Program-made: the position numbers and the translations under genes | Part shown: positions 17,479 to 26,561 of the stretch, in pieces | How positions within the stretch are numbered: position 1 is the stretch's first letter | How the letters are laid out: each line of letters opens with the position of its first letter | Notes under the pieces: model-generated | The model's database searches: none | What the model saw: only the letters and a program-made list of their open reading frames with translations | What the model was told of the DNA's origin: nothing | From: Candidatus Equimonas faecalis | GTDB lineage: Bacteria > Bacteroidota > Bacteroidia > Bacteroidales > Bacteroidaceae | NCBI GenBank assembly: GCA_018066245.1 | Contig: JAGHRT010000015.1 | Span: 25,878 to 89,877 of the forward strand | DNA: 64,000 bases | Reading direction: 5' to 3'

Positions 17479-18708
17479 ATGCTGACCACACCTTTTTCCA
17501 AGCCCCTCTATGTGATGCTCAAGCCGGTGGGTGCCCATTGCAACCTCGCCTGCCACTATTGCTACTATTTGGAAAAGGCCAACCTCTATAAGGATGTCGC
17601 CACGAAGCACGTCATCAGCGACGAGCTTCTGGAGGAATTTGTGAAGCAATACATAGGAGCGCAGACCATGCCCGAGGTGCTCTTCACATGGCACGGCGGC
17701 GAAACGCTCATGCGCCCCCTCTCGTTCTACAGGAAGGCGATGCAGTTGCAACGCCGCTACGCCGGCGACCGCACCGTCGATAACTGCATACAGACCAACG
17801 GCACGCTGCTCACCGACGAGTGGTGTGAATTTTTCGCTGAAAACGGATGGCTGGTCGGCGTCAGCATCGACGGGCCGCAGGAGTTCCACGATGAGTTTCG
17901 CCGCACCCGCTCCGGCAAGCCTTCCTTCCGCGATGTGATGCACGGCATCAGCCTGCTGGAGAAGCACGGCTGCCAGTGGAACGCCATGGCCGTGGTTAAT
18001 GACTACAACGCCGACTATCCGCTGGACTTCTACCGCTTCTTTCGCGACGAGCTCAAGTGTAAGTATCTCCAGTTCGCCCCCATCGTGGAGCGCGTCCTCC
18101 CCCGTGCCGACGGGCGGCACTTGGCGCACCTCCAGGACAGGGATGCGCCGCTGGCCGACTTTACCGTGCGTCCCGACCAGTGGGGCAATTTTCTCTGCAC
18201 CCTATTCGACGAATGGGTACACCACGATGTGGGCGAATTTTTCGTACAACTGTTTGATGCCACCCTATGCAACTGGTGCGGCCAGCAGCCGGGCGTGTGT
18301 TCGATGGCCGCCACCTGTGGCCACGCAGCCGTGATGGAGTTCAACGGCGACGTGTACAGTTGCGACCACTTCGTTTTCCCTGAATACAAGTTAGGCAATA
18401 TCCGCCAGCACACGCTTTATGAGATGCTCCACGGCTCCCGGCAGCAGGAGTTTGCCCGCCTGAAGACGCAGCATCTGCCCCGCCAGTGCCGCGAATGTAC
18501 CTATAAGTTTGCCTGCAACGGCGAGTGTCCGAAGAACCGCTTCGCCACCACCGCCGACGGGGAGCCCGGGCTCAACTACCTCTGCGCGGGCTACAAGCGC
18601 TTCTTTGCTCATGTGGCGCCCTATATGGACTACATGAAAGCCCAGCTTGACCAGGAACTCCCGCCCGCCAATATCGTGGAATATCTCAAGACACACAGTT
18701 TAAGCTAA
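17479..18708 (+). CDS. Anaerobic sulfatase-maturing enzyme (radical SAM/SPASM)
   Basis: The product has 409 residues from ATG 17479 (MLTTPFSKPLYVMLKPVG). The radical SAM CxxxCxxC is CNLACHYC (C21, C25, C28), followed by the FTWHGGETL segment typical of anSME. The C-terminal SPASM region holds two further Cys sets (CNWCGQQPGVCSM and CRECTYKFACNGECPKNRF) for auxiliary [4Fe-4S] clusters. The enzyme oxidises an active-site Ser or Cys of sulfatases to formylglycine. No sulfatase gene is in the window, so its clients are elsewhere. It overlaps nothing but is tightly spaced with the M48 gene before and the GPH transporter after (15 nt). Confidence 0.9.
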   Translation: MLTTPFSKPLYVMLKPVGAHCNLACHYCYYLEKANLYKDVATKHVISDELLEEFVKQYIGAQTMPEVLFTWHGGETLMRPLSFYRKAMQLQRRYAGDRTVDNCIQTNGTLLTDEWCEFFAENGWLVGVSIDGPQEFHDEFRRTRSGKPSFRDVMHGISLLEKHGCQWNAMAVVNDYNADYPLDFYRFFRDELKCKYLQFAPIVERVLPRADGRHLAHLQDRDAPLADFTVRPDQWGNFLCTLFDEWVHHDVGEFFVQLFDATLCNWCGQQPGVCSMAATCGHAAVMEFNGDVYSCDHFVFPEYKLGNIRQHTLYEMLHGSRQQEFARLKTQHLPRQCRECTYKFACNGECPKNRFATTADGEPGLNYLCAGYKRFFAHVAPYMDYMKAQLDQELPPANIVEYLKTHSLS

Positions 18709-18723
18709 TCCATACACCTCTCC

Positions 18724-20154
18724 ATGCTTCGCCTTTCTGAAAAAATCGGCTACGGCCTTGGCGATATGGCTTCCAGCACTTTCTGGAAAATCTTCACCGC
18801 CTACCTCCCCTTCTTCTATGCCCAAGTGTTCCATCTCAGCCTGACGGCTACGGGTGTCCTTATGCTCGTTACCCGCATCTGGGATGCCGTGAGCGACCCC
18901 ATGATGGGTATTGTGGCCGACCGTACACAGACGCGTTGGGGCAAGTACAGACCCTATCTGCTTTGGGTGGCCCTGCCTTTCGCCGTGGCAGGCGTGCTGC
19001 TGTTTACCGACCCGGGAATGGGCGAAACCGGCAAGACCGTGTGGGCCTTCGCAACGTACATTCTCATGATGACGGTTTACACGGCCATCAACGTGCCTTA
19101 CGGATCCATGCTCGGCGTGATGACGGACGACAGCGATGAGAAGACGGTGTTCTCCTCCTACAGAATGTTTTTCGCCTACGGCGGCTCGTTCATCATACTG
19201 GCCGTGTGGGAGCCCCTTTGCAAGGGCTTGGGCCAGCTTCTGGGCAGTCCCTCGGCACAGGCCGCCTATCTCAACCCCTCGGCGTGGCAAGCCGCCATGA
19301 TTGTGGTGGGGCTATATGTGGCTGTCCTTTTTGTACTGACTTTTCTCCTTACGCGCGAACATATCCAGACACAGCCCAAGCTGACTTCCGTAGGGGCTGA
19401 CCTCCGTTCCCTGCTGCACAACAGTCCGTGGTGGATACTTCTGGGCGGCGTGCTTACCATGAACTTCTTCAACGCCATACGCTACTCAGCCATACCCTTC
19501 TTTTTCGCCAGCGTGGTGCCTGCGGATGCGGAGCTGAACTTCCTCTCGTGGCATTTTCTCTTCTACGCAGGCTTCTTCCTCGCCGTGGGCGAAGTGGCCA
19601 ACATGGCGGGCGTGGCCTGCACCCCTGCCCTGACGCGCCGTTTCGGCAAGAAGACCAGTTTCATCGCCTCGCTGCTGATTATTGCCGTGCTGTGCAGTCT
19701 GTTTTTCTTCATACCCACGCACACCGCCACGGGCTACTGGCTGATGCTGGCCGTGCAGGTGGCCTTCTGCATCCTTACGGGCGTGATTTCTCCCCTCATA
19801 TGGAGCATGTATGCCGACATAAGCGACTACGCCGAACTCAAATTCCACACCGCCTCCACGGGGCTGATATTCTCCTCGTCCAGCATGGCGCAGAAATTCG
19901 GCGGCGCCTTGGGCGGCGCAGGCGTGATGTGGTTGCTTCAAGCCTTTGGCTACGACACCGCAGAAGGCGTGGTACACCAGACTCCCGAAGCCATCGAGGG
20001 CATCCGCTACCTGATGAGCTTCATTCCCGCCGCCATAGCCATCGTGTCCGCCCTGTTCATTGCAGCCTACCCGCTCACCACAAAACGTATGCGGCAGATT
20101 GACAGCGAGCTGAAAGGCTTACGCATTGGGAATTCAGCAAATTCGGAAATGTAA
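18724..20154 (+). CDS. GPH (MelB-type) sugar:cation symporter, MFS superfamily
   Basis: The product has 476 residues and about 12 membrane segments. The N-terminus EKIGYGLGDMASSTFW and the loop TRIWDAVSDPMMGIVADRTQTRWGKYRPY carry the family signature and the Asp residues used for cation coupling in MelB. It likely imports a glycoside or uronide; co-location with the sulfatase maturase suggests sulfated-glycan breakdown products (inference). The C-terminal tail GLRIGNSANSEM is encoded by sequence resembling the TTTGCTAATT repeats, suggesting the repeat has extended the reading frame. Confidence 0.88.
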   Translation: MLRLSEKIGYGLGDMASSTFWKIFTAYLPFFYAQVFHLSLTATGVLMLVTRIWDAVSDPMMGIVADRTQTRWGKYRPYLLWVALPFAVAGVLLFTDPGMGETGKTVWAFATYILMMTVYTAINVPYGSMLGVMTDDSDEKTVFSSYRMFFAYGGSFIILAVWEPLCKGLGQLLGSPSAQAAYLNPSAWQAAMIVVGLYVAVLFVLTFLLTREHIQTQPKLTSVGADLRSLLHNSPWWILLGGVLTMNFFNAIRYSAIPFFFASVVPADAELNFLSWHFLFYAGFFLAVGEVANMAGVACTPALTRRFGKKTSFIASLLIIAVLCSLFFFIPTHTATGYWLMLAVQVAFCILTGVISPLIWSMYADISDYAELKFHTASTGLIFSSSSMAQKFGGALGGAGVMWLLQAFGYDTAEGVVHQTPEAIEGIRYLMSFIPAAIAIVSALFIAAYPLTTKRMRQIDSELKGLRIGNSANSEM

Positions 20155-20282
20155 CAGTCAGCAAATGCCGAGCATTCCCCTGATTTGCCGATTTCACCCT
20201 TTGCTAAGTTCCTCAATGTGCTAATTTGTCAATCCCCCTCATTCGCTAATTTTTCCCATTTGCTAATTTGCTAATTTCCCCC
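20123..20282. repeat. TTTGCTAATT-type repeat cluster
   Basis: About 160 nt of degenerate CAAATT/TTTGCTAATTT units starting inside the last codons of the symporter and running to the ribE start. The densest part is 20235-20280. No promoter or gene could be placed inside it. Confidence 0.7.
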
Positions 20283-20900
20283 ATGTTTTCAGGAATCGTT
20301 GAAGCCACGGCCACGGTCGTGGACATCAGGAAGGAGCAGGACAACGTCCACTTCACGCTGGAGTGCCCCTTCGCCCAAGAATTGCACATCGACCAAAGCG
20401 TAGCCCACAACGGCGTGTGCCTCACCGTGGTTAGCCAGAACGGCAACCGCTACACCGTAACAGCCATACAGGAAACCCTGCGGCGCACCAACCTCGGCGA
20501 CCTCCGCGTGGGCGACGAAGTGAACGTGGAGCGTTCCATGCTGATGAACGGCCGCTTGGACGGGCATATCGTGCAGGGGCATGTAGATTTGGCCGCACGC
20601 TGCACGCAAGTAGTGGAGGCCGAAGGATCGTGGGAATTTACTTTCGCCTACGACATTCAGCCCGAACAGGTGCGGCGAGGCTATTTCTGCGTGGACAAGG
20701 GCAGCGTAACGGTGAACGGCGTGAGCCTCACCGTGTGCGAACCCACCGCCTCCAGCTTCAAGGTGTGCATCATCCCCTACACCTACGCCCACACCAACTT
20801 CCACGCCATACAGCCGGGTACGCGCGTCAATATAGAGTTTGACATACTCGGCAAATACGTAGCCCGCCTGCAAGAAATCGGGCAGGACAGTCGTAAATAA
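20283..20900 (+). CDS. ribE: Riboflavin synthase, alpha chain
   Basis: The product has 205 residues, starting MFSGIVEA, the invariant N-terminus of the family (the upstream in-frame ATG at 20268 would add five residues and is unlikely). It has two tandem lumazine-binding barrels: residues 1-95 (AHNGVCLTV) and about 96-195 (VTVNGVSLTV). It converts two molecules of 6,7-dimethyl-8-ribityllumazine to riboflavin and the pyrimidinedione. No other rib gene is nearby. It is followed 20 nt later by nth, probably in one transcript. Confidence 0.95.
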   Translation: MFSGIVEATATVVDIRKEQDNVHFTLECPFAQELHIDQSVAHNGVCLTVVSQNGNRYTVTAIQETLRRTNLGDLRVGDEVNVERSMLMNGRLDGHIVQGHVDLAARCTQVVEAEGSWEFTFAYDIQPEQVRRGYFCVDKGSVTVNGVSLTVCEPTASSFKVCIIPYTYAHTNFHAIQPGTRVNIEFDILGKYVARLQEIGQDSRK

Positions 20901-20920
20901 AGGAATTAGAACATCAGCAG

Positions 20921-21565
20921 ATGACCCGCCAGCAACGCTTCGACCACGTACTCGCCTACTTCCGCGACCACTTGCCGCCGACGGAGACCGAGTTGAACTA
21001 CACCACCCCCTTTGAACTGCTTGTGGCCGTAGTGCTTTCGGCGCAGTGTACCGACAAGCGCATCAACCAGGTTACGCCCGCTCTCTTCAAGGCCTACCCC
21101 ACGCCGCAGGCCATGGCCGAAGCTTCGGCAGACGACCTGTTCGGCTTCATCAAGTCCGTAAGCTACCCCAACAACAAAGCCAGCCACCTTGCCGGCCTCG
21201 CACGGATGCTGGTGAGCGACTTCGGAGGAGAGGTGCCTTCCACGCTGGAAGAACTCACTCGCCTGCCAGGCGTAGGGCGCAAGACGGCCAACGTCATACA
21301 GGCCGTAGCCTTCGGCAAGGCGGCTCTGGCCGTCGATACCCACGTCTTCCGCGTCAGCCATCGCCTGGGGCTGGTGCCCAAAAGCGCCACCACACCCTAC
21401 AGCGTGGAAATGGCCTTGCGCCGCTACATCCCCGAGGAGGAAGTGGCCGCCTCCCACTACTGGCTGCTCCTACACGGGCGCTACACCTGCACGGCACGCA
21501 AGCCCCATTGTCCCAACTGCCCACTCGCCGCAATTTGCCCCAGCAGAGAGACCCCAGCCCCCTAA
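20921..21565 (+). CDS. nth: Endonuclease III
   Basis: The product has 214 residues. The helix-hairpin-helix LPGVGRKTANV provides the catalytic Lys (K121), the catalytic Asp is D139 (VDTHVFRV), and a C-terminal [4Fe-4S] site is formed by C190, C197, C200 and C206 (C-x6-C-x2-C-x5-C). It is a bifunctional glycosylase/AP lyase for oxidised pyrimidines. Normal length and all key residues present. Confidence 0.95.
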   Translation: MTRQQRFDHVLAYFRDHLPPTETELNYTTPFELLVAVVLSAQCTDKRINQVTPALFKAYPTPQAMAEASADDLFGFIKSVSYPNNKASHLAGLARMLVSDFGGEVPSTLEELTRLPGVGRKTANVIQAVAFGKAALAVDTHVFRVSHRLGLVPKSATTPYSVEMALRRYIPEEEVAASHYWLLLHGRYTCTARKPHCPNCPLAAICPSRETPAP

Positions 21566-21625
21566 AGCCGCTAAAAGCACACCCGACAAACGAAAAACAA
21601 AGCATTAAACAACAAGTCCTACACT

Positions 21626-22423
21626 ATGAAACACTCCGTACTCCTTGCCTCCCGCTTTCTGCTTCTTGCCCTCTGCCTCCTGCTGTCCACCGCGTCCCGC
21701 GCCGACAGCCCGCTGCGCATTGCCGTACTCGGCGACAGCTATTCCACCTTCGAGGGGAAAATGTGCCCTGCCATAAACGCCGTTTGGTACTACCCCGCCG
21801 AATCGTCGCACCACAACAAGGCCAACGACGTGGTCAGCGTAGAGCAGACCTGGTGGCACCAGACCGTGAGCCGGCTCGGAGCCACGCTCGTCCAAAACAA
21901 CTCCTACAGCGGCAGCACCATCTCCTTCCAAGGCTATGTGCGCCGCAGCCCGCGCCAGAACGACGGCCAGAGCTTCCGCGCCGGCCAGCCGGCCGATGTC
22001 AGTCCCTCCAGTTTCATCACCCGCGCCGCCTGTCTGGGCGACTCCCTCGGAGGACCCAACCTCATCCTCGTGTTCGGCGGCACCAACGACTCGTGGGCCG
22101 GCACACCCGTCGGCACCTACCAGTGGGGCCAATGGACGCGCCACGACCTCTTCACCTACCGGCCCGCCATGGCCCGCCTGTGCCACGACCTGAGCCAGCT
22201 ATACCCCACGGCACGCGTGCTCTTTCTCATCAACGACAATCTGCGCGACGACATTGTGGAAAGTACCCACACCGTGGCCGCCTACTATGGCATGGAGTGC
22301 CTCGACCTGCACGACATCGACAAACAGAGCGGCCACCCTTCGCAGAAAGGCATGACTGCCATTGCCGACCAGCTTTGCAGCTATCTTCAGGCCACGCCCG
22401 CACCCGCCTCGTCCCAACAGTAA
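21626..22423 (+). CDS. Secreted SGNH/GDSL-family hydrolase
   Basis: The product has 265 residues with a signal peptide (hydrophobic 5-24, cleavage probably after SRA). Block I is GDSYS (Ser38), block III is GGTND (Asn154), and the C-terminal His is in SGHPSQKGM (H237), so the catalytic set of an SGNH esterase is complete. The likely activity is deacylation of a glycan or peptidoglycan substituent in the periplasm or outside; the substrate is not visible. It ends just before a bidirectional hairpin. Confidence 0.82.
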   Translation: MKHSVLLASRFLLLALCLLLSTASRADSPLRIAVLGDSYSTFEGKMCPAINAVWYYPAESSHHNKANDVVSVEQTWWHQTVSRLGATLVQNNSYSGSTISFQGYVRRSPRQNDGQSFRAGQPADVSPSSFITRAACLGDSLGGPNLILVFGGTNDSWAGTPVGTYQWGQWTRHDLFTYRPAMARLCHDLSQLYPTARVLFLINDNLRDDIVESTHTVAAYYGMECLDLHDIDKQSGHPSQKGMTAIADQLCSYLQATPAPASSQQ

Positions 22424-22468
22424 CCGCCACCAGTCCATACGCCTCCCGGCCTTCCCGTAGGGACACAA

Positions 22469-22514
22469 AAAACGATTGTATAGTGTAGCGCAAACTACCC
22501 TATACAATCGTTTT
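22469..22514. terminator. Bidirectional terminator between convergent genes
   Basis: AAAACGATTGTATAG and CTATACAATCGTTTT form a perfect 15-bp stem with A-run and T-run ends, and TAG/CTA can pair inside the loop. It lies between the plus-strand hydrolase and the minus-strand mutase and is built from two inverted units of the 22-bp array. Confidence 0.75.
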
Positions 22515-22560
22515 ACTTATCCTATACGACAGTTTGCACTGTCCTATAGACCCGTTCCGC
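22473..22560. repeat. 22-bp periodic array, four units, alternating orientation
   Basis: CGATTGTATAGTGTAG (22473), CTACCCTATACAATCG (22495), TTATCCTATACGACAG (22517) and CTGTCCTATAGACCCG (22539), with spacers CGCAAA, TTTTAC, TTTGCA and TTCCGC. The last unit is the exact reverse complement of the unit at 62514-62529. Confidence 0.75.
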
Positions 22561-22581
22561 TTATCGCAGGACGGGGATTCC

Positions 22582-24330
22582 TCAAAGCCCGAGTTCCTTG
22601 GCGATGGCCTCCACCTTCTTCTGGGCTTCGGCGCAGGCGGAGGGATAGCACTTGGGACAGGCCATCTCGCCCTTCACTTCCATGTAGAACTTAATCTTGG
22701 GCTCGGTGCCGGAGGGACGCACGCTCACCTTCGTGCCGTCGGCGGTGTACCACTGGAGGACGTTGCTGGTGGCGGGCATGTCAAGGTCGGAGGCACGGCC
22801 TTCGGCATCATACTGCTTCAGCGTGCCGAAGTCCTTGGCCAGCACCACGGGGCTGCCGCCCAGACTGGCGGGGCGCTGCTGGCGGAACTGTTCCATCATG
22901 GCCTTGATTTCGTCGGCGCCCGTCTTGCCGGGCTTCACCACGTTGATAGTCTGGTTGTAGGAGAAGCCGTAGTCCTGATAAATCTTCATGAGGAGGTCGT
23001 AAAGCGTCATGCCCTGGCACTTGGCCCATGCGGCTATCTCGCAAATGAGGCAGATGGAGGCGGGAGCGTCCTTGTCGCGCACTTTGTCGTAGGGCAGGAA
23101 GCCGAAGCTCTCCTCGCCGCCGCCTATGTACTTCTGCTTGCCTTCGCTGATGGCAATCTCGCGGGCAATCCACTTGAAGCCGGTGTAGCAGTCGCGGCAC
23201 TCCACGCCGTTCTTCTTGGCCATGTCCATGATGAGCTCGGAAGTAACGATGGTCTTCACCATGAAGTCGGTGGGGAGGAGCTGGCCCAGTTTCTTTTTGT
23301 TCTCGATAATATAGTAGGCGAACATGACGCAGGTCTGGTTGCCGTTGAGAATGGCCCACTCGCCCTTATCGTCGCGGCAGACGATGGCGAGGCGGTCGGC
23401 ATCGGGATCGGTGGCCACCACGAGGTCAGCATTGAGCTTCGTGCCCAGCTTCATGCCGAGCGTCATGGCCTCGGCGTTCTCAGGGTTGGGACTGACCACG
23501 GTGGGGAAATTGCCGTCGATGACCATCTGCTCAGGCACCACGTTGATGTTTTGGAAGCCCCAGGAGCGGAGGCACATGGGCACTATGACGCGGCCCGTTC
23601 CGTGCATGGCGCTATAGACTATGTTTAGGTCTTTCTGTCGGTTAATAGACTCCTGGTCGATGAGAGCGGTGTGTACGGCCTGCACGTAGTCCCAGTCCAT
23701 CTCGCCACCGATAATCTGAATGAGATCGGGATTGCCCTGGAACTTCACGTCCTCCATGCGGACGGCATTTACTTCGTCGATGATGCCCTTGTCGTGGGGG
23801 GCGAGCACCTGTGCGCCGTCGCTCCAGTAGGCTTTGTAGCCATTGTACTCCTTGGGATTGTGGCTGGCCGTAACGTTCACACCGGCCACGGCACCGAGCT
23901 GGCGTATGGCGAAGCTGATTTCGGGCGTGGGTCGGAGGCTCTCGAAGAGGTAGGCCTTGATGCCGTTGGCGGAGAAGATGGCGGCTACGCTCTCGGCGAA
24001 GTCGCGTCCGTTGTTGCGGCAGTCGTGGCCTACCACAACGCTAAGCTCGCCGTCCTTTGCCTCGGGGAAAGCCTTGCGGATGTAGTTGGCGAAGCCCTGT
24101 GTGGCGGCGCCCACAATATACTTGTTCATGCGGTTAGTGCCGGGGCCCATGATGCCGCGCAGGCCGCCGGTGCCAAATTCCAATGTTTGATAAAATGCGT
24201 CGATAAGTTCGGTTTTGTCGTCATTGTCAAGCATGGCACGCACGGCCTGCTTGGTCTCCTCATCGTAGATAGAGGAGGCCATCCAGGACTGAGCCACTTG
24301 CTCGCAGTGATTGAGAAGGGAGTTTTCCAT
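22582..24330 (-). CDS. Phosphoglucomutase/phosphomannomutase family (phospho-sugar mutase)
   Basis: The product has 582 residues, the length of the Bacteroidetes/Firmicutes PgcA-like type. The phosphoserine loop is TASHNPKEYNG (S156), the magnesium loop is DPDADR, the sugar-binding loop is GGGEESFG, and the phosphate-binding loop is RPSGTEPKIKFY. It interconverts hexose 1- and 6-phosphates (glucose or mannose) in the cytosol. The neighbouring minus-strand nagA also acts on hexose phosphates, but they are separated by repeats and need not be one operon. Confidence 0.92.
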   Translation of the reverse strand: MENSLLNHCEQVAQSWMASSIYDEETKQAVRAMLDNDDKTELIDAFYQTLEFGTGGLRGIMGPGTNRMNKYIVGAATQGFANYIRKAFPEAKDGELSVVVGHDCRNNGRDFAESVAAIFSANGIKAYLFESLRPTPEISFAIRQLGAVAGVNVTASHNPKEYNGYKAYWSDGAQVLAPHDKGIIDEVNAVRMEDVKFQGNPDLIQIIGGEMDWDYVQAVHTALIDQESINRQKDLNIVYSAMHGTGRVIVPMCLRSWGFQNINVVPEQMVIDGNFPTVVSPNPENAEAMTLGMKLGTKLNADLVVATDPDADRLAIVCRDDKGEWAILNGNQTCVMFAYYIIENKKKLGQLLPTDFMVKTIVTSELIMDMAKKNGVECRDCYTGFKWIAREIAISEGKQKYIGGGEESFGFLPYDKVRDKDAPASICLICEIAAWAKCQGMTLYDLLMKIYQDYGFSYNQTINVVKPGKTGADEIKAMMEQFRQQRPASLGGSPVVLAKDFGTLKQYDAEGRASDLDMPATSNVLQWYTADGTKVSVRPSGTEPKIKFYMEVKGEMACPKCYPSACAEAQKKVEAIAKELGL

Positions 24331-24344
24331 ATTTATAAGTTTTC

Positions 24345-24385
24345 TAAATTACTGATTCACCAATTTGCTAATTCGCTAATTTTAC
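24345..24385. repeat. TTTGCTAATT-type repeat between two minus-strand genes
   Basis: The string TTTGCTAATTCGCTAATTTT fills the 37-nt gap and overlaps the last codons of nagA. Confidence 0.65.
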
Positions 24386-25519
24386 CTCGCCCATCTGCAT
24401 GACAAACGTCAGCTGCTGGTCTCTGTCAAACATAATTATGTCCGCATCCTTGCCTTTTTCAAGGGAACCTTTACGGTCGTAGATGCCCATAATCCTGGCG
24501 GGTGTCTCGCTAATCATGCGGCAGGCCACGTCCATGGGGAAGCCGGCCTGCTGTACGGCAGTGCGGACGAGGCGGTCCATCGTGGCGATAGAGCCGGCAA
24601 GAGCGGAGCGGTCGGCCAGCTTGCACACACCGTCTTCTATGATTTCGTTGTCGTTGAAGGTGCGGGTGGCATTGCTGCCTGCCACGGCCAGCGAGTCGGT
24701 GCAGAAGCACATGTGCTCCACACCCTTGGCATTGTAAATCATGCGCATCACAACAGGGGGCACGTGGATACCGTCGGCGATGACCTCCACGGTGTAGTCA
24801 GGAATGCTGTACACGGCCTCAACGACACCGGCCACCTTGAACTCGCGGTTTTTGTGGAGTGAGCTCATGGCATTGGTGAAGTGAGTGGCATGGCGTGCGC
24901 CGGCCTTGTAGGCCATTTCCACGTCCTCGGGAGCACCAGCCGTATGGCCGATGGAGGCCACGCAACCGGCAGCCACGCAAGCCTCGATGAACTCCTTGGC
25001 CCCTTCCAGTTCCGGAGCCACGTCCCAGCGCTTAATCACGCCGGTGGCAAGCATACGGTTGTAGTCGGCAGGGTTGGGAGGCGTAATCCATTCCGGGCGC
25101 TGGGCACCGGCCATCTTCTTACTAAAATACGGGCCTTCGAGGTGAAGTCCCATCACAGGGCTGTCGGGCTCCGCCATCAGCTTCTTGCAAGTTTGGATGC
25201 CGGCTTCGTACATTTCAGGGGTGGAGCAGCTCATGGTGGGATATATGGCCGTAGTGCCGTGCTGCATGTGTGCATCAACAGCTTGGCGGAAGGCCTTTTC
25301 CGTGCCCTCCATGAAATCCCGGCCACCGCCGCCATGGCAATGCAGTTCTATGCCGCCAGGCACGACATCGCAACCTTTGGCATCGATTATCTCGGCACCG
25401 GCAATGGGCAAGGCCGAATTGATGACTTCCTTGATGCGGTTGCCCTCAACGACCACGCTGCCGCCTTCCAGCCAACCATTGGGCGTAAGAATGCGCCCAT
25501 TGACAATTTGTTTAAGCAT
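24368..25519 (-). CDS. nagA: N-acetylglucosamine-6-phosphate deacetylase
   Basis: The product has 383 residues, amidohydrolase superfamily. The first metal motif is ELHCHGGGG near residue 57, with HLEGPY (catalytic-site Glu), IGHT, ATHFTNAMS and CTDSLA following in the family order; the TDS Asp is the catalytic base. It makes glucosamine-6-phosphate and acetate in amino-sugar recycling. The start at 25519 gives the expected N-terminal beta-sandwich (MLKQIVNGRILTPNGW). Confidence 0.93.
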   Translation of the reverse strand: MLKQIVNGRILTPNGWLEGGSVVVEGNRIKEVINSALPIAGAEIIDAKGCDVVPGGIELHCHGGGGRDFMEGTEKAFRQAVDAHMQHGTTAIYPTMSCSTPEMYEAGIQTCKKLMAEPDSPVMGLHLEGPYFSKKMAGAQRPEWITPPNPADYNRMLATGVIKRWDVAPELEGAKEFIEACVAAGCVASIGHTAGAPEDVEMAYKAGARHATHFTNAMSSLHKNREFKVAGVVEAVYSIPDYTVEVIADGIHVPPVVMRMIYNAKGVEHMCFCTDSLAVAGSNATRTFNDNEIIEDGVCKLADRSALAGSIATMDRLVRTAVQQAGFPMDVACRMISETPARIMGIYDRKGSLEKGKDADIIMFDRDQQLTFVMQMGEVKLAN

Positions 25520-25575
25520 AACTATAGAGTTTTAAGGTGTTTCTTAAATATGAAATCCCCGTCTGCGAGTCTGCC

Positions 25576-26364
25576 CTATTGCGTACTCCTGTCGCGGATA
25601 TTGTTACGAATGCGTGCCAAATACCTGTCCAAAGCAGCCTCGTCCCTCTCGTCAATGATTTGGAGCAGGCTTTTGAGCTCATCACGTATGCGGCTCACCT
25701 GCGCTCCAGAACGCGGATTGAACAGGATTTCCCTGAGCAGGCAATCATCCTCGCCCAGTACGCCTTTCGCAATGCGCATGTGCCGTTTGAAGGTCGTGCC
25801 GGGAGCCTCTTGCGGTTTCATGACAGCGGCAAACACGAAAGTCGATACGAAGGGTATGCTCAGAGAGTAGGCCACAGTCTCATCGTGCTCATCAAAAGTA
25901 AACTCACTGATGTGGAGATCCAGCCGCCGGTAGAGATCGCGGAAGAAACTGCGTCCCTCACGGTCGCCCTCGCTAATGATAATGGCGTTCTCATCGGCCA
26001 GTGCCCCCAAATTGGCGAAAGTAGGGCCGAACATGGGGTGGGTGCTCACAAAGCGACGGCCACACGAGTCATAAAAAGCCTTGAGCCCCGTCTTCACACT
26101 GGCAATATCGCTCAGTATGCAGTCAGCCGGCAAGTAAGGCAGCAGTTGATGGAACACGCCGAGGGTATGCTTCAGCGACACGGCGTTGATGACCAGTTCC
26201 GGCTGAAACAGACGTATCTCGTCTGGCGTGGTAAAGCGCTCGCAGTTGTAGAGGAAGCGCAGGCGCTGCGGGTCATTGTCATAGACCGCCGTCCGGTGGT
26301 CAAACGACAGGAGGTCGGCAAAAAACGACCCCATTTTGCCTGCACCAAGTATAAGTATCTTCAT
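25576..26364 (-). CDS. Prephenate dehydrogenase-like NAD(P) oxidoreductase
   Basis: The product has 262 residues from ATG 26364 (MKILILGAGKMGSFF), chosen over 26385 because the dinucleotide-binding GxGxMG should be at the very N-terminus. A Rossmann domain is followed by a helical dimer domain. STHPMFGP, the substrate loop of TyrA enzymes, is present near residue 118. It is expected to convert prephenate to 4-hydroxyphenylpyruvate in tyrosine synthesis. No chorismate mutase domain is fused and no aro genes are adjacent. Confidence 0.85.
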   Translation of the reverse strand: MKILILGAGKMGSFFADLLSFDHRTAVYDNDPQRLRFLYNCERFTTPDEIRLFQPELVINAVSLKHTLGVFHQLLPYLPADCILSDIASVKTGLKAFYDSCGRRFVSTHPMFGPTFANLGALADENAIIISEGDREGRSFFRDLYRRLDLHISEFTFDEHDETVAYSLSIPFVSTFVFAAVMKPQEAPGTTFKRHMRIAKGVLGEDDCLLREILFNPRSGAQVSRIRDELKSLLQIIDERDEAALDRYLARIRNNIRDRSTQ

Positions 26365-26497
26365 CTGTACGGGAGTTTGGGGCACTCTCTCTGCAAGAAA
26401 GAAAGTGATGGGTAACGGCTACGCCCACAAGCGGAGTTCTGGCACACCCCGGCGTGCGGGCAGACCTGCAAAAGCCGATGCAGGGCATTTCTGCCTG

Positions 26498-26530
26498 CAA
26501 AATTACACAAACTTTTCGACACTGACACAA
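26498..26530 (-). promoter_or_regulatory. Promoter of the prephenate dehydrogenase gene
   Basis: On the minus strand TTG (26530-26528) and TAATTTTG (26505-26498) are about 22 nt apart, a fit to the Bacteroidetes promoter. The leader would be about 125 nt. Confidence 0.5.
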
Positions 26531-26561
26531 TAAAATCCTAAAAAAAAAGTTTTAAAGGCAG

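Noticed and set aside
17419..18129. Minus-strand frame opposite the sulfatase maturase
   Set aside because: Antisense shadow of a clear radical SAM gene.
24368..26364. A NagA-prephenate dehydrogenase functional operon
   Set aside because: They are both minus-strand and close, but the pathways are unrelated and there is a separate promoter-like element for the latter; no functional link claimed.
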